The notes beneath the pieces are model-generated. The model was given only the letters and a program-made list of their open reading frames with translations, was not told where the DNA came from and ran no database searches. The position numbers and the translations under genes were made by a program. A stretch of 64,000 nt of DNA, from positions 1 to 64,000 of the forward strand of contig JAKAHC010000003.1 of assembly GCA_021815305.1 (NCBI GenBank). The letters run 5' to 3'. Of the stretch, positions 50,067 through 59,609 are shown piece by piece (within the stretch, counting starts at the first letter, position 1; each line of letters opens with the position of its first letter). This DNA is from Deltaproteobacteria bacterium (GTDB taxonomy: Bacteria > Desulfobacterota > Deferrimicrobia > Deferrimicrobiales > Deferrimicrobiaceae).

Positions 50067-50176
50067 CGGGCGCGCAACCTCCCCGCGGAAGCACCCATCG
50101 AAAGGTGGACAATCGGCGAATCCGGGATGCCGGGGATGGTCCTTGAGGGCGCAGCGCCCGGCGGGAAAGGAGCGGT

Positions 50177-51280
50177 ATGGGCTCTGAGCGGAAGGTTCAA
50201 CGGCTGGCGGAAATCCTCGTCCGGCACTCGGTGAAGGCGAAGCGGGGGGAGATCGTCCGGATCTCGACGAGCGAACTGGGGCGGCCGCTGGCGCTCGCGG
50301 TGTTCCGGGAAGTGGTGCGGGCGGGCGCGCACCCGCTCCTCTCCGTGTCGTTCGAGGAGGCCGACGGGATCTTCTACGAGGAGGCGGGAAAGGAGCAGAT
50401 CGATCATCTCCCCCCGACGAAGTTGTACGAGGCGAAGACGATCGACGCGGACATCATCATCCTGGCCCCGGGCAACACCCGGCACCTCTCCCACATCCCC
50501 CCGCGGAAGATGGCGGACCGCCGCAAGGCGACCAAGCCCGTCTCCGAGGTCCTGCTGCGGCGGGTTCGGTGGGTGCTGACGAACTTCCCCACGGAGGCCC
50601 TCGCCCAGGAGACCGACCGGTCCCTCGCGGAGTACGAGAAGCTCTACTACGGCGCGGTGGAGCAGGACTGGGGAACGATGGCGCGCATGTTCGGCGGGGC
50701 GAAGAAGATCCTCGAGAAGGCCGACCGCGTGCGAATCGTCGGGAAAGAGACGGACCTCTCCTTCTCGATCAAGGGCCGCACGGCGATCCCCTGCGCCGGC
50801 GAGTACAACATGCCGGACGGCGAGATCTTCACGGCCCCGGTGGAGACCTCCACGGAAGGGACGATCCGGTTCGACTTCCCCGCCATCGCCGGGGGGCGCG
50901 AAGTCGCGGGGATCCGCCTCGCGTTCCGCAAGGGAAGGGTGGTCGAGGCTTCCGCCGAAAAGAACGAAGGGTACCTCAAGGAGATGCTCGCCGCCGACCG
51001 GGGCGCTTCCGTCCTGGGCGAGTTCGGCATCGGTGCGAACTCCGGAGTGAGCTCGTTCACCCGGGACATCCTCCTCGACGAGAAGATGGGGGGAACCATC
51101 CACCTGGCGGTCGGCCGGTCCTACCCCGAGTCGGGGGGCAGGAACGACTCGGCGGTCCACTGGGACATGATCAAGGACCTGCGGACGCAAGGGGAGCTAT
51201 GCCTCGACGGGAAACCGGTCCTGCGGACGGGGGTTCTCTTCGGGCGCCCTCCGAAGGGGATGCGGAAGCGGGCGACATGA
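50177..51280 (+). CDS. M29 family aminopeptidase (AmpS-like)
   Basis: A 367-residue thermophilic-aminopeptidase (M29) homologue. The metal ligands of the family are recognisable: NMPDGEIFTAPVE, EGTIRF, GEFGIGAN and the tail region SAVHWDMI with a final DGKPV. The family enzymes are dimeric metallo-aminopeptidases in the cytoplasm. The upstream gap (50067-50176) contains a perfect GGGCGC-A-GCGCCC hairpin just before the ribosome-binding site, which may damp translation or end the previous transcript. The stop overlaps the Sel1 gene start. Confidence 0.88.
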   Translation: MGSERKVQRLAEILVRHSVKAKRGEIVRISTSELGRPLALAVFREVVRAGAHPLLSVSFEEADGIFYEEAGKEQIDHLPPTKLYEAKTIDADIIILAPGNTRHLSHIPPRKMADRRKATKPVSEVLLRRVRWVLTNFPTEALAQETDRSLAEYEKLYYGAVEQDWGTMARMFGGAKKILEKADRVRIVGKETDLSFSIKGRTAIPCAGEYNMPDGEIFTAPVETSTEGTIRFDFPAIAGGREVAGIRLAFRKGRVVEASAEKNEGYLKEMLAADRGASVLGEFGIGANSGVSSFTRDILLDEKMGGTIHLAVGRSYPESGGRNDSAVHWDMIKDLRTQGELCLDGKPVLRTGVLFGRPPKGMRKRAT

Positions 51281-52506
51281 GGCGGGCCGCCCTCCGCCTG
51301 CTGCTGGCCGTATCCCTTCTTCCGTGGGGGGCCGGTTCCGCGCACCCCGCCGTGGCAGGGAAAGCGCGCCGGGAGCCGGCGAGGCGATCCGACGCGAGGG
51401 CGAAGGCGCGGGCGACAGCGGAGGCCGGGGCGCGACGGGCGGTGCGCGGTTACCGGGACGCGCTGAAGAAAAACCCGGAAGACACGGCCGCCATGGTCCG
51501 CCTGGCCGACGCGTACGCCTCGGGGACCGGCGTGCCGATGGACGATGCGAAGGCCCTCCGATGGTACCGGAAGGCGGCGGACAACGGGAACGCCGATGCC
51601 CGGTACGCCCTTGCGAGCCGCTACGCGGGCGGCCGGGGGGTCCCTCGCGACTTCCCGGAGGCGGTCCGGTGGGCCCGCCTGGCGGCGGAGCAGGGGCAGC
51701 CCGCCGCCCGGTCGTTGATGGGGTTTCTCCTCGAACAGGGGTTGGGCGCGCCGCAGAACGGGCAGGAGGCCCTTGCCTGGTACGAAAAGGCGGCGGCGGC
51801 GGGCGACGTGACGGCGCAGAAGTTGCTCGGATGGCGATACCTGGAAGGGCGGGGGGTCCGAAGAGACCCCGCGGTCGCCGCCTCCTGGTACCGCAAGGCG
51901 GCGGAGCAGGGGGAGGCGGATGCGCAGGCGCAGCTCGCCGCGATGTACCGGGCCGGACTGGGGGTCCCCAGGGACGATTCCTTCGCGGCGGCGTGGTACG
52001 GACGCGCGGCGGCGGGGGGAAGCGCGAAGGCGTGGGCCGGGCTGGGCAGGGCGCTCCTCTACGGGCTGGGTGTGCGACAGGACGACAAGGCCGCGGCGAC
52101 CTGGATCCGGAAGGCGGCGGAGCGGGGCGTGCCCGAAGGGATGTTCCTCCAGGGGGTTCTCTACGCCTACGGCCGGGGGGAGCCGGAGGACGAACCGGAG
52201 GCGGTCTCCTGGTTCCGCAAGGCGGCCGTCGAGGGATCCCTCGACGCCCAGCTGGCGCTTGCGGGGATGTATCTCGAGGGGCGCGGGGTTCCCCGGGACC
52301 CGTCCGAGGCGGCGGCGTGGTACCGGAAGGCGGCCTCCGGGGGAAACCCGGACGCCCAGGCGATGCTCGGGTGGATGTTCGAGGTCGGCCGCGGCGTGAG
52401 GAAGGACCCGCAGGAGGCGATCCGCTGGCTGCGGGAGGCGGCCGGGCAGGGAAACGCCTCCGCGAAGGAGCATCTTCGGTACCTGGAAAGCCTTCCCCGT
52501 TCCTGA
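51277..52506 (+). CDS. Exported Sel1-repeat protein
   Basis: A 409-residue protein with an N-terminal signal peptide (about 1-27), a basic linker, and nine consecutive 36-residue Sel1-like (TPR-related) repeats from about residue 70 to 395. The repeats have the pattern A-x2-LG-x2-Y-x3-GV-x2-D-x3-A-x2-WYRKAA. Such solenoids mediate protein-protein contacts; no enzymatic domain is present. The partner is unknown. ATG overlaps the aminopeptidase stop (ATGA). Confidence 0.9.
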   Translation: MRRAALRLLLAVSLLPWGAGSAHPAVAGKARREPARRSDARAKARATAEAGARRAVRGYRDALKKNPEDTAAMVRLADAYASGTGVPMDDAKALRWYRKAADNGNADARYALASRYAGGRGVPRDFPEAVRWARLAAEQGQPAARSLMGFLLEQGLGAPQNGQEALAWYEKAAAAGDVTAQKLLGWRYLEGRGVRRDPAVAASWYRKAAEQGEADAQAQLAAMYRAGLGVPRDDSFAAAWYGRAAAGGSAKAWAGLGRALLYGLGVRQDDKAAATWIRKAAERGVPEGMFLQGVLYAYGRGEPEDEPEAVSWFRKAAVEGSLDAQLALAGMYLEGRGVPRDPSEAAAWYRKAASGGNPDAQAMLGWMFEVGRGVRKDPQEAIRWLREAAGQGNASAKEHLRYLESLPRS

Positions 52507-52555
52507 GCATCCAACCGTAAGGCGGAATCTACGACGGATGCGCGGGGGTGGGAAG

Positions 52556-53011
52556 ATGAAGTGGCTGCTTAAGACTTCCGACAACGTGACGGACCTTGTC
52601 CTTCGGCTGATGCTTGCGGTCGTGTTCTTCCCCCATGGGGCGCAGAAGGCGCTGGGGTGGTTCGGCGGATACGGGTTCCACGCCACCCTCGGTTTCTTCA
52701 CCGGGAAGGAGGGGGTTCCGCTGGTCCTGGCGGTCCTCGTGATCGCGGCGGAGTTCCTGGGCAGCATCGGGCTGTTCGTCGGGTTCCTCGCGCGCGTGGC
52801 GGCCTTCGGGATCCTCTGCAACATGGTGGGCGCGATCCTGCTGGTCCACGGGCACATGGGATTTTTCATGAACTGGGCGGGGCAGATGCCCGCGGGGAAG
52901 GAGGGGTACGAGTTCCACCTCCTTGCGATCGCGCTTGCCTTCTCCGTGATGGTGCGCGGCGCCGGTCCGCTTTCGATCGACCGGGCGCTGGCGGGCAGGG
53001 GCAGGCGATGA
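52556..53011 (+). CDS. DoxX family membrane protein
   Basis: A 151-residue protein with four membrane helices of the DoxX/TQO-small-subunit family. The N-terminal helix LVLRLMLAVVFFPHGAQKALGWFGGYG is diagnostic, and the loop HGHMGFFMNW is typical. ATG 52556 has GGGTGGGAAG ahead and is preferred to a start 18 bp upstream. The family role is unclear (thiosulfate:quinone oxidoreductase subunit, or redox/SodA-associated). It is followed immediately by a strong hairpin. Confidence 0.88.
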   Translation: MKWLLKTSDNVTDLVLRLMLAVVFFPHGAQKALGWFGGYGFHATLGFFTGKEGVPLVLAVLVIAAEFLGSIGLFVGFLARVAAFGILCNMVGAILLVHGHMGFFMNWAGQMPAGKEGYEFHLLAIALAFSVMVRGAGPLSIDRALAGRGRR

Positions 53012-53014
53012 GCT

Positions 53015-53048
53015 CCGGGCGCGACCCGGCGCTGCGGGTCGCGCCCGG
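53015..53048 (+). terminator. Strong hairpin after the DoxX gene
   Basis: CCGGGCGCGACCCG and CGGGTCGCGCCCGG make a perfect 14-bp stem with a 6-nt loop starting 3 bp after the stop codon. No clear T-run follows. The position and stability make it the likeliest terminator in this region. Confidence 0.6.
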
Positions 53049-53173
53049 CCGTGCTATCGTACCTTTCGGAGTCCCGGTTCGTCCCCGGAAAATGCGGGAG
53101 GAACCCGGGGTGAGGCCGTGCTGCCCGACCTGGTCCCGGGGCTCACTTCGTTCGGATGGCGAAGGAGATAAGG

Positions 53174-53686
53174 ATGAGCGAACCGGAAGCCGCCGGAGTG
53201 CCGGACACCCCGGTCCCCGGCATTCCGGAGAGGATCCGGACCGGTCTTTCCGCGGGGGTCCGGACCTCCCGGAAGATCATCAAGGTGACCGTCCCGCTGT
53301 ATGTCGGGGTCGCGCTGCTCAAGGAGACTCCGGTCCTTGACCGCCTGGGGCACCTCTTCGGCCCCGTGATGGGGCTCTTCGGCCTGCCGGGGGAGGCGGC
53401 CTTCGCTTTCGTTGCCGCGTTCCTCATCAACATCTACGCCGCCATCGCGGTGATCGCGCCGCTGCACCTCACCCCGTTCCAGGTGACGCAGTGCGGCCTG
53501 ATGATGGGGGTCGCGCACAACCTCGTCGTGGAGGGAGGGGTGCTTTCCTCCACGGGCGCGCGCGGCGGGGTTCTCACCCTTTGCCGCATCCTGGTTTGCT
53601 GCGCGGGGGGCCTGCTGCTGCGAGGCATGTGGCACCTCTGGCACGCGGTCGCCTCCGGACCCCTGGCGTTCCCGGGCCCGTCGTAG
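53174..53686 (+). CDS. Gate (nucleoside-recognition) domain protein, first of a pair
   Basis: A 170-residue membrane protein with about four helices of the Gate/nucleoside-recognition family (PF07670), related to SpmA/SpmB and FeoB gates. ATG 53174 has AAGGAG 6 nt upstream. Text such as IAVIAPLHLTPFQVTQCGLMMGVAHNLVVEGGVLSSTG is family-like. It ends one base before the second Gate gene, so the two probably form a heteromeric transporter. The substrate is unknown. Confidence 0.8.
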   Translation: MSEPEAAGVPDTPVPGIPERIRTGLSAGVRTSRKIIKVTVPLYVGVALLKETPVLDRLGHLFGPVMGLFGLPGEAAFAFVAAFLINIYAAIAVIAPLHLTPFQVTQCGLMMGVAHNLVVEGGVLSSTGARGGVLTLCRILVCCAGGLLLRGMWHLWHAVASGPLAFPGPS

Positions 53687-54118
53687 ATGGACGCCCTGCT
53701 CGCCGCCCTGCTGGAGGCGCTCAAGCTCTCCGGCAAGCTCATCCTCATCATCGTCCCCCTGGTGACGGTGTTCGAGGTGCTGCGGCACCTGCCGGTGTTC
53801 CGGAAGGCGGGGAACCTGGTGGAACCGGCGATGCGGGGGGTGGGGCTCACGCGGGACGCGGCGATCCCGCTGTTCACGGGAATTTTCCTCGGAATCGTCT
53901 ACGGCGCGGGGATCATCATCCGGGTGGCGCAACAGAAGGGGCTCTCCGCCCGGGATCTGTTCCTGATGGGACTGTTTCTCGCCACGTGCCACTCGGTGGT
54001 GGAGGACATCCTGATTTTCATGGTCATCGGCGGAAGCGGGCCGGCGATCTTTTCGATGCGCCTGGGGCTCGCGGTCCTGCTGACCGGCCTGACGGCGCGG
54101 GTGTGGAAGAAAGCCTGA
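53687..54118 (+). CDS. Gate (nucleoside-recognition) domain protein, second of a pair
   Basis: A 143-residue protein with about four helices. SGKLILIIVPLVTVFEVL and the GIVYGAGIIIRVA stretch are typical of Gate domains, and the LATCHSVVEDILIF segment parallels GVAHNLVVEGGVL in its neighbour, suggesting an internal-dimer arrangement. It directly abuts the first Gate gene and precedes the M16 protease by 12 bp. Confidence 0.8.
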   Translation: MDALLAALLEALKLSGKLILIIVPLVTVFEVLRHLPVFRKAGNLVEPAMRGVGLTRDAAIPLFTGIFLGIVYGAGIIIRVAQQKGLSARDLFLMGLFLATCHSVVEDILIFMVIGGSGPAIFSMRLGLAVLLTGLTARVWKKA

Positions 54119-54130
54119 ACGGAGCGAGAG

Positions 54131-56779
54131 ATGGGATTTTCCGCATGCAGGTTTTGGATGGCCGCCGCGGTCCTGTCCGCGGCGATCGCGGGGGGAGCGA
54201 CTTCCTCCGCCGGGGGGGACGCGTCGGTGGACAAGTACAAGCTCGGCAACGGTCTGACGGTGGTGATCCGGCCGAACCCTTCGTCGCCCGTGGTGGCGGT
54301 GCAGGCGTGGGTCAAGGCGGGAAGCGCCACGGAGCCCGCCGCCCGCGCGGGGATGTCCCACATCCTCGAGCACATGGCGTTCAAGGGAACGAAGCGCCGG
54401 GGGCCCGGGGAGATCGCCCGGGAGGTCGAATCGGCGGGCGGCGAGATCAACGCCTACACCGGCTTCGACCAGACGGTCTATCACATCACGATCTCCGGGA
54501 GGTTCCTGGGAGAGGCGCTCGACATCCTCGCGGATACGATGAGGAACTCGGTCTTCGACGCGGGGGAGCTTTCCCGGGAGCGCGAGGTGATCCTTGAGGA
54601 GGTGCGGATGAATGAGGACGACCCCGGCCGGGTCGTCTCCAGGGCCCTCTTCCACGAGGCATACCGCGTCCACCCGTACGGCCGGCCGGTCATCGGGTAC
54701 GTGGACACCATCCGGAAGACCACCCGCGACGACCTCGTATCCTACTTCCGTACCTGGTACGTTCCCGCGAACATGGTGCTGGTGATCGCCGGGAACGCGG
54801 ATCCCGGGACCGCCCGGCCGCTCGTCGAGAAGACCTTCGGGCGGCTTCCCCCCCGCCCCGCCCCGGAAGGGAAGATCCCGGAGGAACCGGGGCAGGAGGG
54901 AACCCGCGTGGTCCTCAAGGAGAAGGACGCGCGGCGCGTCTACCTGGACATGGGGTTCCACGGCCCCTCCATGCGGGACCCGGACGTGTACGCATGGGAT
55001 CTCCTCTCGATGATCCTCGGAAACGGCGAGACCTCGCGGCTGTACCATGCCGTCAAGGACCGGAAGGGGCTGGTCGACACGGTGTACGCATCCTCGTACA
55101 CGCCGAGAGACCCGGGGCTTCTCCTCGTCGGCGGCACCCTCGCGCCGGAGAAGGCGAAAGAGGCATTGCGGGAGATCCTCTTCGAGACGTTCCGCATTGG
55201 GGCGGCGTCCCCCGAGGGGCCGGAGCTGTCCCGCGCCAAGACGGCGACGGAGACCGATTTCCTCTACTCCCTGGAGTCCCAGTCCGCCCTGGCCCGCCAC
55301 GTGGGCTTCTACGAGACCACGTTGAACGACGCGGCCTTCGAGCATACCTACCTGCAGAGAATCCGCGCCGTGACCGCGGCGGACATCGTCGCGGCGGCGA
55401 GGAAGTACCTCACGCCGGAGAACCTGACCGTGGCGGCCGTCCTTCCCGAGGGGCAGAAGGGGATCCTCTCCCCGGAGGAGGTCCGAAAGATCGCGCGGGA
55501 GGCGTACGCGGCGGCCACCGCGCCACGGAAGGGGGAGGAGACGAAGGCCCTTGCGGTCAAGGAGGTGCTGCCGAACGGGATCCGCGTCATCGTGCGGGAG
55601 AACCACGCCGTGCCCGTGGTCGCCGTCGAGGCGGGTTTTCTCGCCGGAGTGCGGGGAGAGCCGGAGGACAAGGGAGGCGTCTCCGGCCTGGCCGCCGGCA
55701 TGCTCACCAAGGGGACGGCCCACCGCACGGCGCGCGAGATCTCCGAGGCGGTGGAGAACATGGGGGCGGAACTCTCCGGCTATTCCGGGCGGAACTCCTT
55801 CGGACTCCAGGGGAAGTTTCTCCGGAGGGATTTCGAGCCGGGGTTCCGTCTCTTCGCCGAGTCGCTGCGGGAGCCCGCCTTCCCCGCGGACGAGCTCGAC
55901 AAGAAGCGGCGCGAGGTCCTCGGTGCGTTGAAGCAGCAGAAGGACCAGCTGACCCAGGCGACCTTCCTGCTCTTCCTCTCGACCCATTACGGCGGCCACC
56001 CGTACGCCCGCAATCCGCTGGGAACGGAGGAATCGGTCCGCGCCATGACGCCGGGGGACCTGAAGGCGTACTACGAACGGTGGGCGGACCCGGGGAACCT
56101 GGTGATCGCCGTCTCTGGGGACATCGGGACGGAGGAGGCGCTCGCCGCCGTCCGCAAGGCGTTTGCCGATTTCCCGAAGCGTCCGGGATACGAGCCGCTC
56201 GGGACGCTTCCGGTCCCCTCCCACGATGCGGTCCTCCGTGCCGAGGAGCGGCGCGACAAGCAGCAGGCCCACTTCGTCATCGGGTTCCCGGGGAAGCGGT
56301 TCACCGATCCGGACCGGTACGCCCTCGACGTCCTCGGGTCCGCCCTGGGCGGGATGGGGGGTCGGCTGTTCGTCAACCTGCGCGACAGGAAATCCCTCGC
56401 CTACTCGGTCACTTCCTTCTCCTCCGAGCAGGTCGACCCGGGGTTCTTCGCCTTTTACATGGGCACGAGCGCGGACAAGCTGGACGTCGCGATATCCGAC
56501 ACGCTCGCCGAGATCGGCGAGGTGAAAAAGGGAGGAGTGACGCCGGAGGAGCTCGACCGGGCGAAGAAGTGGATGATCGGCAACTACGAGATCGGCCTCC
56601 AGAGCAACTCTTCCTATGCGGACAAGATGGTGTATAACGAACTCTACGGGGCAGGGTACGAGGAGACCTTCCTCGCTCCGGAGAAGATCGGGGCGGTGAC
56701 GCTTCCGGAGGTGAACCGCCTGGCCGCTTCCGTGCTCGACACGGGAAAGTACACGATTGCGATCCTCCGCGGGAAGTAG
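54131..56779 (+). CDS. M16 family zinc metallopeptidase, full-length two-half form
   Basis: An 882-residue exported peptidase. A signal peptide of about 26 residues precedes the active half, which has the inverted zinc motif HILEH (His77, Glu80, His81) and a downstream Glu in the EREVILEEVRMNEDD region. The second half (from about 475) repeats the fold without HxxEH (GLAAGMLTKGT) but keeps the Arg/Tyr binding element (RLFVNLRDRKSLAYSV). This is the pitrilysin/PqqL-like periplasmic arrangement. It degrades peptides in the envelope. It probably shares a transcript with the Gate pair. Confidence 0.92.
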   Translation: MGFSACRFWMAAAVLSAAIAGGATSSAGGDASVDKYKLGNGLTVVIRPNPSSPVVAVQAWVKAGSATEPAARAGMSHILEHMAFKGTKRRGPGEIAREVESAGGEINAYTGFDQTVYHITISGRFLGEALDILADTMRNSVFDAGELSREREVILEEVRMNEDDPGRVVSRALFHEAYRVHPYGRPVIGYVDTIRKTTRDDLVSYFRTWYVPANMVLVIAGNADPGTARPLVEKTFGRLPPRPAPEGKIPEEPGQEGTRVVLKEKDARRVYLDMGFHGPSMRDPDVYAWDLLSMILGNGETSRLYHAVKDRKGLVDTVYASSYTPRDPGLLLVGGTLAPEKAKEALREILFETFRIGAASPEGPELSRAKTATETDFLYSLESQSALARHVGFYETTLNDAAFEHTYLQRIRAVTAADIVAAARKYLTPENLTVAAVLPEGQKGILSPEEVRKIAREAYAAATAPRKGEETKALAVKEVLPNGIRVIVRENHAVPVVAVEAGFLAGVRGEPEDKGGVSGLAAGMLTKGTAHRTAREISEAVENMGAELSGYSGRNSFGLQGKFLRRDFEPGFRLFAESLREPAFPADELDKKRREVLGALKQQKDQLTQATFLLFLSTHYGGHPYARNPLGTEESVRAMTPGDLKAYYERWADPGNLVIAVSGDIGTEEALAAVRKAFADFPKRPGYEPLGTLPVPSHDAVLRAEERRDKQQAHFVIGFPGKRFTDPDRYALDVLGSALGGMGGRLFVNLRDRKSLAYSVTSFSSEQVDPGFFAFYMGTSADKLDVAISDTLAEIGEVKKGGVTPEELDRAKKWMIGNYEIGLQSNSSYADKMVYNELYGAGYEETFLAPEKIGAVTLPEVNRLAASVLDTGKYTIAILRGK

Positions 56780-56941
56780 GGAGCGGTTCCGTCTTGCATC
56801 AAACTATTGCATGGTCACGGCACCGTGGTGCGACAACGTGGTTTTTTCGCCTGAAGCCCTCGAAACGTACCGTGGGAAATCGGAGGCATAACTTATAGGG
56901 ATTCTTTGGTAAATCGATTTCGAGCCTTCTGTCGTGGTATG

Positions 56942-56956
56942 TGGCATCCTCCTTGC
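56942..56956 (+). promoter_or_regulatory. Sigma54-type promoter of the RND pump operon
   Basis: TGGCATCCTCCTTGC fits the -24/-12 consensus TGGCAC-N5-TTGC with the exact GG-to-GC spacing and one mismatch. It lies 72 bp before the tolC-like start. The gap upstream (56780-56941) is AT-richer and holds a GCACC-GT-GGTGC dyad (56820-56831) that could be an enhancer-binding-protein site. No sigma54 activator gene is in the window. Confidence 0.65.
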
Positions 56957-57027
56957 CAAGACAGGAAAGGTTTCAGGGGATTCGTCTTGCAAGGTTTCCC
57001 GCGTCCCCTGCCCAAAAGGAGATACCG

Positions 57028-58425
57028 ATGGCCCGCCCCGACCGCGTTCGCTCCGCAGCCGCCCCGCTCCTTGCCGCGCTGATTTCCCTTGCGCTTTCCG
57101 TTACCGTTTCCGCGCCGGCGCCCGCCGCCGAGGCGGTGGATTTTCCGGCGGCGTTCGACCGCGCCTTGCGCAACAACGCCCTCGTATCCGTTTCGGCCGA
57201 GGATCTCTTTGCCGCGCGCAAGGACGCCGAGATGGCCAGGGGATTCCTTCTTCCTTCCCTTCGGTTCGACGAGAAATTCATAAGGACCAGCGTTCCCGGC
57301 GAGGCGTTCGCCCTCAAGATGAACCAGAAAAAGCTCCTGGCCTCCGACTTCCTGGACGTGGCGAACTTCAACAGCCCCCCGCCCCGGAACGATTTCCTGG
57401 GCGTTCTCGCCCTCGACCAGCCCCTTTTCGCCCCCAAGGCGTATTTCGGGTACGCGATGGCCCGGAAGGAAACCGACGCGAAGTTCCTGGACCTCTCCCG
57501 GAAAAAGGAAGAGGTCGCCTACCGGGTTCTCACGGCCTATCTGACCGTCCTGTCCGCGAAGCGGTTCTCGACGGTGGCGGAGCAGGCGCTGTCGGACGCG
57601 AGGGAACACCTGCGGGTGGCGCAGTCCCTCGAATCGGCGGGGATGGGGCTTTCCTCCGATGTGCTCCGGGCGAAGGTGTTCCTGGCCTCCGCGGAAGGGG
57701 CCAAGGTGACGGCGGACAGCCGGCTGGAGATCGCCCGCCGCGGTTTCGCCCTTTCGATGGGGGAGCCCTGGGCCGCCCCCGTGGACGCCTCGGGAGTGCT
57801 GCCGGCGTTCCCGGATCCCGGGACGATCGAGGAGCGGATCGCCGCCGTTTCCCGCCGGGCCGACCTGCGCGCGTTTTCCCTGCGCGTGGCGAACGCGGAC
57901 CGGAACGTGCGGTTGCAGAAGTCGGAGTATCTCCCCACCGTGGGGGTCTCCGGGGCGTACGAGGTCGATGGGGAATCGACCCCCTTCTCCCCGGACAACA
58001 GGACCTGGAAGGTGGGCGTCGGGCTCACGTGGAATCTCTTCGACGGATTCCGGAGGGAGGCCTCGGTGGCGAAGGCCGCTTCCGAACGGCGCAGGGCGGG
58101 GGATGCGTACCGGGGCTTGCGGGATGCGGCCGCGTTCCAGGTGGCGCAGGCGTACCTCGGGGTCCGGGAGGCGACTCGCCGGGAGGAGATCGCGCGCGCT
58201 TCCCTTGCCTCCGCGGAGGAGGGAGTGCGCCTGGTGAACGCGCGGTACGAGAACCATCTCGGACGGATGGTCGACCTCCTCGACGCCCAGACGGCGCTGA
58301 ACGCCGCACGCGCCGATTCCGTCCGCGCGGAGAACGATGTCCGGCAGTCCAGGGCGCAACTGCTGTACGCCTCCGGAGGCCTGCTCGAATGGGCGCTGTC
58401 GGTGGAGAAGGAGACCGGCCGGTGA
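57028..58425 (+). CDS. TolC-like outer-membrane efflux protein
   Basis: A 465-residue outer-membrane channel. A signal peptide (about 1-35, ending APAAEA) precedes two outer-membrane-efflux repeats of long helices and beta segments (GVLALDQPLFAPKAYFGY in the first half, GVGLTWNLFDGFRREAS in the second). Trimeric TolC proteins form the exit duct of RND pumps. ATG 57028 has AAAAGGAG upstream; longer frames lack a signal sequence. The stop overlaps the adaptor start (GTGA). Confidence 0.92.
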   Translation: MARPDRVRSAAAPLLAALISLALSVTVSAPAPAAEAVDFPAAFDRALRNNALVSVSAEDLFAARKDAEMARGFLLPSLRFDEKFIRTSVPGEAFALKMNQKKLLASDFLDVANFNSPPPRNDFLGVLALDQPLFAPKAYFGYAMARKETDAKFLDLSRKKEEVAYRVLTAYLTVLSAKRFSTVAEQALSDAREHLRVAQSLESAGMGLSSDVLRAKVFLASAEGAKVTADSRLEIARRGFALSMGEPWAAPVDASGVLPAFPDPGTIEERIAAVSRRADLRAFSLRVANADRNVRLQKSEYLPTVGVSGAYEVDGESTPFSPDNRTWKVGVGLTWNLFDGFRREASVAKAASERRRAGDAYRGLRDAAAFQVAQAYLGVREATRREEIARASLASAEEGVRLVNARYENHLGRMVDLLDAQTALNAARADSVRAENDVRQSRAQLLYASGGLLEWALSVEKETGR

Positions 58426-59609
58426 AAGGGGTGATGGGGATGGCGGGGTACGGCATGCGCGCCGCGGCTGCGGTGATCCTTTCGGCGGCGGTGTGGGCCG
58501 CCGGTTGCGGGAGAAGCGGGCAGGAGCCGGTGACGGTTTCCCGCACCGCCGTGAAGGGCGTGGAAGTGATCACGGTGCGGCCGGAGCCGAGGGAGACCCC
58601 GGTGGAGACGGTGGGTACGGTGCGGGCGAAGACGACCGCGGCCGTCGCGCCGCAGATGATGGGACGGTTGACCGCGGTGCTCGTCGCGGAAGGGACGCGG
58701 GTTCCCGCGGGCGGCCTCATGGCGACCATCGACGACCAGGCGGTGCGGGCGCAACTGGCCTCCGCGGGAGGGGCCGTCGCGGAGGCGGAGGCGGCGAGAT
58801 CGGAGGTCGACAAGGCCATCGGGCAGGCGGAGGCGGGGATGGATCTCGCCGAGAAGACGTACGAGCGGTACCGGAAACTCCTCGCGGAGAAGGTGGTGAC
58901 CCGGCAGGAGTACGACGAAGTCCTGGCCAGGCGCACCGTGGCGGTCAAGGAGCACGAAAGGGCGATCGAGAAGCGCGCCCAGGTGACGGGCAGGATCGCC
59001 CAGGCGAAAGGGCAGGCGGACGCGGCCCGGACCATGCTCGCCTACGCGAGGGTGACGGCGCCCTTTTCGGGCGTGGTCCTCGAAAAGAGGGCCGACGCCG
59101 GGTCGATGGCGGTCCCGGGAGTTCCCCTCTTCGTCCTGGAGGATCCGCGGAGGCACCGGCTCGAGGCGGCCGTCCCCGAAGCGTACCTCCCGGTCCTGAA
59201 GGTCGGCACGCCCGTGCGCGTGGTCCTGGACGAAGCTCCGGACAGGGCGTTTTCGGCCGCCGTCACGGAGGTCGTCCCGGCGATCGACCCGGGTACCCGT
59301 ACCTTCCTGGTGAAGGTGGATCTTCCGCCCGGGAACGAGCGCACGGGACAGTTCGGACGGTTGCGGTTCAAGGCGGGGAAGGGCACCGTCCTTGCGGTTC
59401 CGAAGAGCGCGATCACGCGGGCGGCAGGCACGGAAGGCGTGTTCACGGTGGAGGGGCGGGATAACGTCGCCCGCCTGACCGTGATCACCACGGGCGCGGA
59501 GTTCGGGGACCGTGTCGAGGTGCTCTCCGGCCTCTCGGCGGGGACGCGGGTGGCGGTGGCGCCCGTCGACCGGCTTTCCGACGGCGTCGTCGTGGAGACC
59601 GGGAAGTGA
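58422..59609 (+). CDS. RND periplasmic adaptor (membrane fusion protein), lipoprotein
   Basis: A 395-residue adaptor linking pump and channel. The N-terminal lipobox is VWAAGC. The lipoyl half-motifs are [19 protein letters not shown] and [20 protein letters not shown] coiled-coil hairpin (about 115-200) lies between them, then beta-barrel and membrane-proximal domains. GTG 58422 overlaps the tolC stop and has AAGGAG 8 nt ahead; ATGs 12 and 18 nt later are alternatives. The stop overlaps the pump start. Confidence 0.92.
   Translation: MKGVMGMAGYGMRAAAAVILSAAVWAAGCGRSGQEPVTVSRTAVKGVEVITVRPEPRETPVETVGTVRAKTTAAVAPQMMGRLTAVLVAEGTRVPAGGLMATIDDQAVRAQLASAGGAVAEAEAARSEVDKAIGQAEAGMDLAEKTYERYRKLLAEKVVTRQEYDEVLARRTVAVKEHERAIEKRAQVTGRIAQAKGQADAARTMLAYARVTAPFSGVVLEKRADAGSMAVPGVPLFVLEDPRRHRLEAAVPEAYLPVLKVGTPVRVVLDEAPDRAFSAAVTEVVPAIDPGTRTFLVKVDLPPGNERTGQFGRLRFKAGKGTVLAVPKSAITRAAGTEGVFTVEGRDNVARLTVITTGAEFGDRVEVLSGLSAGTRVAVAPVDRLSDGVVVETGK

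Noticed and set aside
53054-56272. Long minus-strand frame antisense to the Gate genes and M16 protease
   Set aside because: The translation has no domain and is rich in Arg/His/Gly/Pro, and the plus strand carries clear families across the same region.
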